A stretch of DNA of 64,000 nt from contig CAUWAG010000010.1 of the NCBI GenBank assembly GCA_963556695.1, positions 5,890,001 to 5,954,000 on the forward strand, written 5' to 3'. The stretch's first letter is position 1. The number at the start of each line of letters is the position of its first letter. The stretch is from Anthostomella pinea (Eukaryota > Ascomycota > Sordariomycetes > Xylariales > Xylariaceae). Shown here in pieces: positions 10,340 to 22,062 of the stretch. Position numbers and translations under genes: made by a program. The notes under the pieces were generated by a model that saw only the letters and a list, made by a program, of their open reading frames with translations, was not told the DNA's origin and did no database searches.

Positions 10340-11611
10340 CTAAAGCCATGGGTAGCCTTCCCACGTTCATTGAAATGATAGACCAGCATACTACACAGGG
10401 GCCTTTCGGCCATATATAGACTGGTCCTAGGACCACCACATTTCTTTAGCACATACATCATAGACGAGCATCAGAATACACGAATTGATATCAACCAGAT
10501 CATGAACTATTGTAAGATTTCAAAGTGTTCTATTAAGGAGAGGAATTCCAGCTACTCTGGAGCGGCCACAGTGGCCCTATATATATCCAAGATACTAAAG
10601 GAAAGAATATGTGGCCTTGTATTGGCTACGTATGTGACAGAGTCACAAATGGGGATGGTGATCCTGAAGGATGACTATGGATGGGCTAACATAGCCCAGA
10701 ATCCAACAACTATACACACGCTTGTGATGGTTCTGGTACAGGTATGTCACACTACGGGTGACAGAGCCCTGGAGCCCAGACCATCAGTACATATACCACC
10801 ATGAGATATCAAGCTGCCACACTTGGTATTTTGACATCCTTTTAGAAGGTGCAGTCGTGGCATAGTGGTCATGGTGAGCGCACCGCCACAACGCTACGCT
10901 GTTTAACATCCGCAGCGTAGCTGAAGGATTTTGCTGGTGCCGTAAGACATTATTGATTTCTCGATCCGCCTACACCTTGCAGCTACACGGTCTGTCGTAC
11001 CTAATTCAGCCATAAACAAGTGGTCCCAAGGCGGAGAAACGACAACGTCGTTGCCCTAGCGTGTACTCCTTCCTAACTTCATAGCCAAGTGGGAAGTGAA
11101 GCAGGCTAGGTAGTAGGCCTGGACCACCTACATAGACTGGGCAAGTTGCCCAGGGCACTCACGGCTGAGTGTGTCATGTTCTAGCCTTTGTGCTATTCGA
11201 GTCGGAGCCTATACTATAAATCGGCCAAGCATCTAGGTAGGTGCAGGTGGTTGGTATGGATAGCCTAAAGTAGGTGTGTTGGCAACAGCGAGGTTGGTGT
11301 GATGGTTCAGGAAACCTTTGAAATTATCGTGACGAACAGATTAAGGTATTGAATGTTCTCTGTGTCATTTTGGGGAGGTGGGCCAGTCAGTCACTAAAAT
11401 CGTGTGCAATTCAGAGCGCTGAATACCAAGAATAACCCGGACCACATTCTAATCCTAATTTCGGCCGCGAACAGATTCTAAGCATATCTTCCTTGTTCGC
11501 ATGCCTTGGTTGAGCTGTGAAACCTCTCTTAGGCGCTTGTATAGGTGGTGCCCGGATGTTCCGCCTGGCAGCCTCGAACAACATGCCTGGATATGTCGTT
11601 GATTTCTCAAT
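10340..11611. other. Intergenic, no gene recognised
   Basis: A 100-codon frame at 10502..10804 has no recognisable domain and I do not call it a gene. TGGCATAGTGG at about 10860 fits a polymerase III A box but no B box follows. The far end is the LINE target site. Confidence 0.4.
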
Positions 11612-11625
11612 CATAGCCACGGACT
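11612..11625. repeat. Target-site duplication of the LINE, left copy
   Basis: CATAGCCACGGACT, identical to 17228..17241. The sequence to the left of this copy and to the right of the other one would have been contiguous before insertion. Confidence 0.93.
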
Positions 11626-11770
11626 CAAGGAGCTTAACCAAGCAAAAATAACTATTTTTCTTGGCGCCCCGCTGTTAGGGCGCAACCTCGATATTTACAC
11701 TAAAGTAGGCACTTCTCTCAGTAACTGACTATCTTTGCCAAGACATAAGAGAATTTTTCTTACAAGCCGG

Positions 11771-13347
11771 ATGGCACCCTTCCACGACAGGCCCCTAAAC
11801 ACGCCCGTAGCCGTACCAAAGACGACCACCGGCGGCGTGCTCAAATCCCCGGCCCCCAGAAAGACATACAGCCCGGCAACTCTGAGCAGGCTCCGCCAGG
11901 CGCTACTTGACAACATCAGCAGCAGCCTGTCACGGGTCTCTGAGGCTGACTTCACCGTTATTTCCCCTTTGAAAGAAAAATCCTGAGATATCAATAACAG
12001 CAGCACTACTTGAATGAAACGACCTTAATTGAAGAAAATCTCTACAGATCAAACTATTGTACGTGATACAAGGAATAAAGCCTCCTCTTCAGAGTGCCAG
12101 TACCAAGTTACCAAAATACTGACTAAAGACAAGCACCTTTATAAAGCCAGGATAACAATGTTTCAAAAGTGTGCTGCAGCAGTTGATAAGACACTTGAGA
12201 AAGCTGGAACCGAACTATACTCTTATACGAAGGAGTTCAGCGCTTTCTTCTCTAAATGCCTGACCGAGTGGCTGGAAACCCGAGATCCGCCCAAAAGGAA
12301 GACCATTCCTGGGGGGATAGGGATAGTGAAGCCCACCATGACCTTCGCCCAAACTGTCTCCTCTAGCCAACAACAGCATCCATAGACAGTCAACACTACC
12401 ATGAAGAAAACACAGCCTGGCGCCCTTATCACTGCCAACCAACTGAAGAAGAAGCAGGATGATCTCCGGGTCTTTATCCGCATGGATAATAGCCACCTAG
12501 AGCCTTACAAAATAAAGTCTACACTAAACAGAAGACTTAAGCTCCACCTTCAAGAGCTTAGAGAAGTGACCTGGTGCCCCTCCGGATTTACCTTACACCC
12601 AAGGAACAAGCCAACTCAGGCCAAGCTCCTTGCCTTTCAAGAATAAATCACTGACATTCTTAAGGCACAAAAGATCAAAACCCACACAATCTGGCATCAC
12701 TATAAGGTCGATGGATGCCCAAGAAAGGTCATTAGTGCAGAAGGATTGACAATCAACATTACCGACATTACTGTTGCTGATGAAGTTAAAGCCCAAACAA
12801 GTGACAGACCTTTAAGGTGCATACTCTCAAGAAACACAGTTGATTCTGATCCGGAGACCACATGGGTGATCTCTCTGCCCCGTGCAGCAAAGAAACCATT
12901 CACGCTTTTTGCTCACTTAATGATCTCAAGGTACATTCAATACTCCACCAAGGTTCACCAGTGTACGAGCTGCTTCAGATACCATGGTAGGAACTACCGA
13001 TATAAAAAGCAAGTATGTGCACGTTGTGCCAGTACAGTACACCAGGGGGGGTGCGAAAAACAATCCCAAAGTGTGTCAACTGCAAAGGACCTCATGCTGC
13101 CAACTTCGACAAATGCCCTGCACGCCCCAAGGTTGTGAAAGGCATCATCCACAAGCACACATGGGAGCAAATCCAGGAAATAAGGCTGGCTGGAGAAAGA
13201 GCCAGATCCAAGGCCTTCAATGAAACAGGCAGAAACCAATCTGGGTCAACACCTAGCAACAATAATAAAGACACAACAATGCAAATCGATACAACAGATA
13301 CAGCTCATCCCAGAGACGCCGACACCATTGTCGTCAGTCAATGTTAG
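11771..13347 (+). pseudogene. LINE ORF1 (gag-like), broken
   Basis: One frame runs from MAPFHDRPLN (11771) to about 13030 but is interrupted by several stops (about 11984, 12383, 12643). It then shifts at a run of six G (about 13040-13046). The C-terminal part has paired knuckles: a C..C..H/C cluster at about 12960-13040 (QCTSCFRYHG, CARCAS) and CVNCKGPHAANFDKC after the shift, which is a regular CX2CX4HX4C. Several stops fit CAA/CAG or CGA to TAA/TAG/TGA. The protein would coat the LINE RNA. Confidence 0.8.
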
Positions 13348-13394
13348 GTACATGAAATGAAACATATCAACACGGGCATCTAGTCATCCACTCT

Positions 13395-16300
13395 ATGAAT
13401 GCAGCAGGAGGACAAAAGAGTGCAGGCCCTACAGAGTTAGCCATTAATCTGGCTGACTATAAAGGAGAACAAGCAGACATCATTCTGATGCAAGAGCCCT
13501 GGGTTGGCATTCCACCAGGCAAAAGAATGGGAGTAAAGACACACCCTAATTACGATATATACTCCCAAGTGGATTCCTGGGACAGCGACAGTACACAGCC
13601 CAGATCTCTCATCTATGTGAGAAAACATCTTCAAGCGGATCAACTTCGGCCTTATGCTACACGAGATATCACTTAGGTCAAGGTACGAGGTATTACATTT
13701 GCCAGCATCTATTGACCATGCCATAACCCACAGGAAGTGGATGACATTCTGGAAGTATGGACTCCATTCTTTGGCTGTGTCATAGCCGGAGATCTTAATG
13801 CTGGCGATACATCCTGGGACTCAAGCAATCCAGGATATTATGGTGGTGCTATACTTGCACAGGCTATGGCAGACCACGGACTGGATCTGATTTCTGAACC
13901 AGATGTCCCAACACATGATGATGGAAATGTACTAGATCTGGTTTTCTTAGATGTCCCCATGGCCAAAGCCTCAGTGAATGATGCACTCCAGTGCACTTCA
14001 GATCATGAGACATTACGAATAGTTGTCCCAATTCAGGGAGACCTGGACCGGGTCCCCAAGGCTGATCGGTGGATAGTCCCGGATAATAAACTACAAGAGC
14101 TGGTGGACAATATCCAAAACAGGATTCATGAGCTCTCTCGGCTGGGTGCATCTCCTGGCCAGGTAGATGCCTTTACGCAGAGCTTGATTAATATAATCCA
14201 AGGCTGTGTCAGAACAGTGGGCAAAAAGCCCCGACAATCTAGGCCCACTGCTTGGTGGAATGATGACTGCAAAGCAGCTGTTCAGACATACAGGGCCTTG
14301 TCCAAACAGACTATAAGCCAAGAAAGGTAGAATTCAGCCTGACGGGACTTTTGCTGTGTGGTTTGGAAAGCTAGGAGAGAGTACTGATAGACTCTAATTG
14401 ATTCAGCGACTGAGCCAAAGGATCTGTACAGAATCGTTTCCTGGCACAAGCTGTCAGCAGGATTGCGTTCCCCTTTAATCATCATAGGAGACCAAACATT
14501 TAAGCCACAAGAGAGCAAGGCAAATGCACTATGCTCAGCCACGCTTGAACGAAGTACCTCAGACAACAATATCATTGACCCCTGGTCCGCTCAGATCACA
14601 CAACCCAAGCCATGTATCCCCCTTGAATACTATGTCGGACTGGAAGAGGCTGAAGGGTGCACTATAAGGACCAAAAGCAACTCCCCGGGAGTAGACACCC
14701 TTACAGTACGGATTCTGAAAGCTTGCTGGCCAGTCATTGGGGAACATATTAGAGCCCTCTTCCAGACCTGTCTACAGATCGGACACCACCCTAAACCATT
14801 CAAAATAGCTGAGGTAGTGATGATCCCAAAACTAGGAAAGAAAGACTATTCTAATCCCCGGGCCTATAGACCAATATCGCTACTGTCATGTCTTGGCAAA
14901 GGCCTAGAACAACTTATCACAAAAAGAATTACCTGGTTCGTTGTCAAACTTGGAATTCTAGCTCTATAATATTTTGGAGCTATATCAAAGCGCTCTGCCA
15001 CCGACTTAGTAGCTGTACTCATACACGATATTGAGCAGGCTCTCGACCAAGGCCTCGTTGCAACGGTAGCCACGTCAGATGTGAAAGGGGCCTTTGATGC
15101 TGCCCTAATAGGACGGCTGGTAGTTCGTATGAGAGAACAGGGCTGGCCGGGCTTTCTCATAAGATGGGTCCAGTCATTCATGTTCGAGCGGTCCGCAAGG
15201 GTTCGATTTAAAGGTATTGTAACCGATAGTAAAGCTTTCACTTGTGGGCTACCACAAGGTTCACCAGCCTCTCCAATCCTTTACATGCTGTATACCGAGC
15301 CAATCTGTGCCCAACTTGGCATGAAAAGAAGACGTTTTGGATATGCAGACGACCTAGCGACTCTCTGCATTAAAAAAAACCTTAAGGAAACAGCTACAGA
15401 GGCTTCTAAAAACCTTCATTTGCTCAACTAATGGGGACACAGTAATGCTATTAAATTTGACCCCAACAAAACCGAGATTATGCACTTCTTGCGGAAAAAG
15501 AACTCAGACAACCCTCCAGTCCGCCACAGGACAATGAACAAAATAGCTAAGCATTCTATGCGATGGCTAGGTGTCCTTCTGGATAGAAAACTAAACTTTA
15601 AAGTTCATGTTTCTCACTGGGCCAAGAAAGCTAGTAGGGTAACAAATCACCTTTGGGGACTATGCAACACAGTCAAGGGACTCCCAGTAAAATCAACCAG
15701 GAGGGCTGTGAAAGCTTGTGTTATTCCTATTCTTACACACGGCCTGGAGACCTGGTACCCAGGAATCGAAAAAATCAGTAGCTCAAGTGAGACATCAGCA
15801 TGTCGCATTAAGGGGCTTCTTGGGACAATAGATGCTGTACTACGAACGGCGATCAGGGCTATCTTGCCAGTCTAGAAAACACACCCTGGGCATATCCTAC
15901 ATTTTGAATCGCAGATTCCCCCAGCTGGAGTTCTTGCAGAGTCAATACGACGACGTCACGACCTTCGACTAGGACGAATAGACCAGAGACACCCTCTTGT
16001 TGGCAGGCTCCAAATACAAGCCCGCAAGGATCCAACAAGGCTACAAAGGAGCTTCCAGCTAGTCCCTGACTTCCAGAGACCAATACTTACCAGACCATTA
16101 TAGAAGAAGCCACCAATCCGCAAGGACAAAGATAAAAAAATAGAGCTCTTCAAGTAATGGCTACGGGAAAGAAATGTGAACATTGACCTTGTCATCTACT
16201 CAGATGGATCACAATTGGACGACAAAGGCGCAACCCGCACTGGATGGGGTTATACCAATTAGGAAAGGCGGCACCATACAAGAAGTATACCAGAGAAAAG

Positions 16301-17032
16301 ACAGACTTCTTTAAGCAGAAGTAGTAGATAATGAAGTCTATGGCGCTCTCTAAGGGCTTGTAGCAGCCAGGGTAATTGGACACGGAAAACAGCTATATGT
16401 CTGCCTGGATAACACAGCAGTGGTAGATGGCTCAATAGGACTCCACCCAAGACATCACAGAATATTTTTCTACGATTCTAAGAACTGGCCACTGTACACA
16501 CTCCTAGAGTGACCGTCAAATGGATTTCTGGACACAGAGATATTGATGGCAATGAAGCTGCCAACACACTAGCAAAAGAGGGTGCCATGCTAGAATCAGA
16601 AACAACAAACCTTCCTACAATCTCATGAGTCAAGAGAGATCTCAAAAGAAAGGCCAAGAAAGAGTTCAATCAATGGTGGAAAGACCAATCAGAACCTAGT
16701 ATCAAGAAGTATATTCACATGCAGTAATTGAAAGAGACCTTATATCTTTTAAGAGGAGTACTTTACACAGACTTCTAGCGGCCAGATCTGGACATGGCGA
16801 CTTTGCCAGCTATTATGAACGCTTTGGGCACACAGACTCGAATGATCACTGCAATTATGGTGAGAAGAAAACATCACAACACATTTTCTTTTGTAAGAGG
16901 CTGGGAAAAAATCGGCTACTGTCTAGGCATTCGCTTAGGGCAGCTTGTTTACAATACTTGGGGGAGAGGAGTACAGAATGGGCAAAATTCATGGAGAAGA
17001 GCAAGTTCTTTTCAATAATCTGCCCCCGATAG
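13395..17032 (+). pseudogene. LINE ORF2 (endonuclease-RT-RNase H), broken
   Basis: From the start: an AP-like endonuclease with MQEPW (catalytic Glu), AGDLNAGDTSWDS and TSDHETL; a reverse transcriptase with NPRAYRPISLLSCLGKGLEQ, TSDVKGAFDAALIGRL, GLPQGSPASPILYML and the catalytic FGYADDLATL (about 15340-15360); RNase H with VIYSDGSQLDDKG (about 16195) and VKWISGHRDIDGNEAANTLA; and a C-terminal zinc-like HCNYGEKKTSQHIFFCKR. Stops and shifts occur every few hundred bases, most densely after 15875. The element cannot make an active enzyme. Only degraded copies of the motifs are left in the last 1.2 kb. Confidence 0.88.
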
Positions 17033-17227
17033 ATAGCCTTCCTTGAAGGACCAGATGGATGACCCCAAGGTCATACCGCCGCAATAACGGGGATGGGCCC
17101 GTGAGCGGGACTGACTGTACTTATTATCTTGAGACCTCCACAACCCTGCAATGCAGAGGCTCTGGGAGGCGTGGTTTGCACTACTGAGAAGCAATCCCCC
17201 ACGTTAAATACAAAACAAACAAACAAA

Positions 17228-17241
17228 CATAGCCACGGACT
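17228..17241. repeat. Target-site duplication of the LINE, right copy
   Basis: CATAGCCACGGACT directly after the (AAAC)n tail, identical to 11612..11625. Confidence 0.93.
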
Positions 17242-18552
17242 GTTTGAAGCTTGCATCCTAGCAAGATTGCTCACACTATATGAAACATAGAACCACGATA
17301 TATATTTCGATGTACGTTCACCCAGTGCAAAATTTCGCTATATGCTTTACTTACATGGGATTTCCGTCATGTGATAACCAAAGCGACGGTCCTATTACAA
17401 CAGCGCCTGATAGGCCAATGTGCAAGTTCAAAATAGAGATAGATTGTGACGGCCTGCACAGACCTTCCCACATGACAAGCCGATACTTCCTAATAAGGGA
17501 AGGATCTGACCAAAGGATCCCCTTAAAGGGGCAACCTCCCGCTGTACCTATCTCTCTCTCTCTTCCTTTCCTCTCTAGTCTTGATATTCTCGTCAATAGA
17601 GTAATAGCTGCTTGCTGCAGGCCATGTCCCAGCTCCCCAGTATGCTCGCTGTGGCATAGATGGCTTTAAACCTCGAAATAGAAGGCTATGATTCTAATTG
17701 CACGGCGCATTATTGCAATCCCGCCAAGGAGCGGCAATGCTGCCAAAGAGCGGTCAGCTAGCGACGGGCTCTTGAACTATATGGCAGACCAACCTACATA
17801 TGCATAGATATCGTATAAAGGGTTAAAAGGGGTATGGGAGCATGAGAATTGTTGGAAAGCGACCCCTCTGCCCTCAGTCGGAGTCAGTCCCCTCCAGACT
17901 TCAGATGCCAAGAGACGGGGATCATCCCCGCATTTCTTACATCGCCACCGTAGCCCAGCTGCCCAGCCGCCCAGCCATCCGAACGATGACAATCATGACA
18001 TGCATATCTAATGCATGCACATATTTGGTGGTCCCCGGTGTGCAATTGACGCCATCAGTGATCTTCCCCAGGTCAGGTCAGCCGCAAGCGCATGCCAGTG
18101 CCTACCTACCTAAGGTAAGTGGCGAGTTCCAGTGGTGGTCTCCTGATCTCATTGGTCCGTGGGTACTCGCGGCCGCTGCGGTTACGCCATTGAACGCCCC
18201 ATCCCGCGGTGAGATGGTAAGGTACAAACTACTTGCGAGGACTCGCCTGACATGGATGGATTCTTCAGACGGATGCTGCTTGAGGCGACTGGTGAGTGAC
18301 GACGACTATTTCACCTTTCCGACATTCTACCTACCTACCTTATAGAGTCAAACATTGCAGAGTTGCTTGTGGAATAACTACGACGTCTGCTTCGCGAATC
18401 CACCTATCTTGCTTTTTGGTTCACCTTTCTATCTGCGGATTCCCTGCCGCCGCATCTCCAACAGGAGTCTTATTAGCGTCATCAGCGCGCTAGGCAACCA
18501 TTTGTGCGTTTTCTGTGTAAGACCAATAAACAAAAGCAAGAAAAACATCAAG
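17242..18552. other. Intergenic, 5' flank of the sphingomyelinase gene
   Basis: No gene recognised. A CT-rich run (about 17551-17580) and short CTAC repeats (about 18325-18340) are present. The last few hundred bases are presumably promoter and 5' UTR of the gene starting at 18553. Confidence 0.5.
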
Positions 18553-20942
18553 ATGCGACCTCAACTCCTGTTGTCGGCGATACTGGCTGCGAGACAAGCC
18601 ACCGCGGCTCATTCCGGGTTTGGCGGCTTCGACGGTTTTCACGATGGTGTGCAGAGGCCGTTGACGGCAGCAGGTCCTGATCGTGAGGGATTGGTCGCTG
18701 GGATTCGGCTGGATGCGCAGAGTCCGGCGTCTTGCGCTGCTTGTGAGGTATGTCTTGATTATGGACGGTGGTTTGAAACATGAGGATGCGGGTGGCTTGG
18801 GTTGCTTTCGAGAGGTCATGGCTGATTTCTGAGATGTCCAGGTTATTCTGCTGCAGTTGAAGATTGCGGCCGCGAGAGGTGATGACTTCTTCGTGCGTGT
18901 CACTACGGAGATATGTAAGCGGCTTGCGGTATGTGTCCCCTGAGGCTCCTTATCAAACATTTATCCTCACCGTTTCAATCCCACTCGCACTCCATCGTGA
19001 AGGATAAATATAGCGAAAAAAATATACTCACACCCTCGCCAGCTCCAAGACGACGACGTCTGCGAGGGCTCCATTGCCCTGGAGGGTCCGATCGTAGCAC
19101 ATGGCCTGCGCGGCATCGCAGTCGGATCCAAGACGTCGTGGTTAGCCTGTGTGGCGTTCATGGGGTTGTGCTCGTATCCCAAGGTCGAGCAGCGAAACGT
19201 GTCGTTTCCCTCACCGAAACCGTCTTCGGCGCCGGCGGCTGGTATTAGAGGACGGAGGAAACCGCTGCGTTTTGTGCATTACTCGGATATCCATGTTGAT
19301 CCGTTCTATGTCGAGGGTGCTGAGGCGAATTGCTCGAAGCCTATTTGTTGCAGGTGAGGTTGCCCCTGAGTAAAGTGCGTTTTGTTCAAGTTGCATATGG
19401 TTTGAAGGTGGTGGTTGTTGTGGAATGGGTGTTCCCCTTTTTCTTCATGTGTCTAGTAGCTGGACGTCCTCAGTTCTCCAAGGCTGAAAAGCAGTCTCAC
19501 ATGGTGCCAGAAACGCTGCTGACGGTTTGGCAGAAACTACTCTGACCTTGATGGGCTTGACGGCAATACGTATCCCGCTGGACCCAATGGCGAGCATACG
19601 TGCGATGCACCCATCAGTCTGGAAGAAAGCATGTACGCTGCCATACAAGATATCGTACCAGGTGCGGCTTTCAGTATCTTCACTGGCGACATAGTCGACC
19701 ATGCCGTATGGAATACGAGCAAGGCTCAGAACACCCTCGACATCACTGGCAGCTACGGCCGCATGGACAAGGCCGTGATGCTTGTCTACGGCACCGCTGG
19801 CAACCACGAGGCTTCGCCATCAAACTCGTACCCACCGACGGCAGTCAATCATGATGCACAGTGGTTGTACGATGTCCTGTCATCAACATGGTCCCGATGG
19901 ATCGGGCCCAAGGCCGCAGACACGACAAAGGAGTTTGGGGGCTACTCGGTGAAGCACCCAGACAGTAGATTGAGAGTGATATCGCTCAGTACAAATATGT
20001 ACTATACTCACAACTACTGGCTTTACGAGGAACCTATGGAAGAGGACCCGAGTGGTCAGTTCGCCTGGCTCATTTCCGAGCTCGATGCCGCCGAGAAGGC
20101 AGCCGAGCGGGTTTACATCATTGGCCATATGCCCATGGGCGGTGGGGACTCGTTTCATGATGCGTCGAACTACTTTGATCAGATTGTGAACCGTTACTCG
20201 TCGACTATCGCTTCTTTGTTCTTCGGTAAGCTGAACCCAACCCCTGAATTTCTCCTTGGTCATTATTACCATACTCATATGATGATCAGGACACACACAT
20301 CTCGACGAGTTCGAGGTCTCATACTCTGACTACGGCAACCGTAATTTCTCGAACGCTGTGGCAATGTCCTACATCGCACCCTCCATGACGCCAACCTCGG
20401 GCCATCCCACCTTCCGCGTCTACACCGTCGACCCGGACACCTTTGGCGTCTTGGATGCGACGACATACATCGCCAACATGAGCAATCCGGCCTTCCAGAC
20501 CACCGGCCCTGTGTGGACAAAGTACTACTCGGCCAGAGAAGCCTACGGGCCACTCGTCACGCCACCCCTAGCGGAGGAGGAAGACGAAGAACTAACACCG
20601 GCCTTCTGGCACAACGTCACAGAGGCTCTGGAGCAGGACCCCACGGCATTCGAGGCGTACTGGGCCAGGAAGCGCCGGGGGTGGGAGGTAGACGACTGCG
20701 ACGAGCAGTGCGCTGAGCACGAGATTTGTAAGCTTAGGGCTGGCCGGGCGCAGGATAATTGTGTGGTACCGGGTATTAAGAAAGACCTGGTGAGGAGACC
20801 GCCGAAGCCGCATGGCCTTGCGGATGAGTGCACGGGTTCGGTCACGGCGGATGTGTTGGGGGCGATGGCGCGTGATGGGGATGCGTTGGGGCTGTTTGGG
20901 AGGATAGTTGCTGAGAGTGATGGGGTGGGGGATTTGAGGTAG
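18553..20942 (+). CDS. Acid sphingomyelinase-like phosphodiesterase
   Basis: Five exons: 18553..18747, 18842..18928, 19043..19353, 19534..20225, 20290..20942. All joints have GT-AG ends and keep frame, giving 645 residues. A signal peptide (MRPQLLLSAILAARQATA) is followed by a saposin B-type region with paired cysteines (SCAACE, EICKRLA, DDDVCEG; about residues 60-125) and a calcineurin-like phosphoesterase domain. The metal-binding blocks are all visible: HYSDIHVDPFY, FTGDIVDH, GTAGNHE, IIGHMP and GHTHLDEF. This is the family order of acid sphingomyelinase (sphingomyelin to ceramide plus phosphocholine). Acid sphingomyelinases act in the secretory/vacuolar route or outside the cell. The natural substrate in fungi is uncertain, since most lack sphingomyelin; inositol phosphosphingolipids are possible. 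Intron 3 (180 bp) is long; AG|A across it makes the Arg of the ICCR motif. Confidence 0.9.
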
Positions 20943-22062
20943 AGAATGGGGGGTAGAGATGGGTCGTTGTGTTAGGGATTTGCATCAATGGCATGGTAAG
21001 CATGGCGTGGGATTAGACGAATACACGATATAGCAATAACCGCCTTTTCTGAAGTGTGATAGTGCAATGTTCCTTTCATACTACAGGAACACAGGTGTTC
21101 CTCGATGTCCGAGACCTGGTTGATTGCAGTTACGATGTGAGTATGGCGAGGCGCGTGTAAACCATCGGGGACTCCGACAGTAGTCTAGCATGTCGGGAGG
21201 TGCTCATGAGCACAGCAACGGGAGTTCTTCATGGACACTGGCACCTGTCGATGTCATTACTGATTGCTGGTTCCCAGGATTTGTTGAAAACATGTATATG
21301 CCGCATCGTAATCTGAAATGGGTTTGATAACGGGACAGTGTGTTCGGTTCGGAAGTAGGAGTAGCTTAGAGACCTGACGAGTAAGCAAAAGGGGAGACTT
21401 CCCCAAGCATGTGAGGCTGTGCTATTGACACGTTTACAGGGTCCCAAACAGCGGTAAGGCGCCCGCGTACGCGCCGGCATAATGGGATGCGACAGGACCT
21501 CTCTCGACACCATCGTGGAAAACGAGCCCCCAATTATCCTTACTCAATATATTGCAAGTCCACGCAGCTGCACCTGTCGAGTTACAATTAACTCCGCGTG
21601 TTCCTGAAAGCTGTCTTGTCTTGTACATTTGTTTGTATGCTCGGCTTACGCCCTCGACCGACGCTCAAGGCCCGGCTCAGCCTGGTGGATCTGATTCGAC
21701 GAGGCAACTTGGACGGATCAGGTGGTCCAAGCAGTCCTGGCAGTCCTGGCAGCCCTGGCAGCAGACCGGACACACCTCAAGCTGCGTCACCTGGCGGCGC
21801 AGTTACAGCCGCCATCACTAGGGCGAAAGCCACAGCACTCCACCTGCAGCTGCAACTGCTCGAGGAGACAGCTGTTGAAGCTTCCAACCAACCATTGCCC
21901 GCCAGTCCTGCGCCATCACCAGCTTCAACATCGCTTGCCTCGCCTCAGCCTATCCTGTCCGCCGCATCACCTCCAGCTTCACCTGGCCCTCCGACCCCTT
22001 CTATATCCATCTCCGAAGCTGCAGGGCCGCCTACCGGTACTCCTCCTACACAACCGCCCAAG
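20943..22062. other. Intergenic / 5' region of VMA1
   Basis: A proline/serine-rich open frame from about 21637 (first in-frame ATG) runs without a stop into the VMA1 start codon in the same frame. I treat it as 5' UTR or chance open frame, since V-ATPase A subunits do not carry such an extension. Tandem GTCCTGGCAGCC-like repeats lie at about 21735-21765. Confidence 0.45.

Larger units (their letters stand above)
11626..17227 (+). mobile_element. Tad-like LINE retrotransposon, degenerate
   Basis: A 5602-bp non-LTR element lies between perfect 14-bp duplications CATAGCCACGGACT (11612..11625 and 17228..17241). The 3' end carries an (AAAC)n tail (about 17209-17227), as in LINEs primed on target DNA. 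It contains ORF1 with CCHC-type zinc knuckles, then ORF2 with AP-endonuclease, reverse transcriptase and RNase H, followed by a C-terminal C..H..C motif. This is the layout of the fungal Tad/I-type LINEs. Both frames are broken by stops and shifts. Whether the 5' end is complete cannot be judged from one copy. Confidence 0.92.

Noticed and set aside
10502..10804. 100-codon frame downstream of the secreted-protein relic
   Set aside because: No signal peptide or domain, and the sequence is rich in short palindromes. Not supportable as a gene.
10850..10940. tRNA-like A box (TGGCATAGTGG)
   Set aside because: No B box (GGTTCGANNCC) at the right distance and no cloverleaf can be drawn. At most a tRNA-derived repeat.
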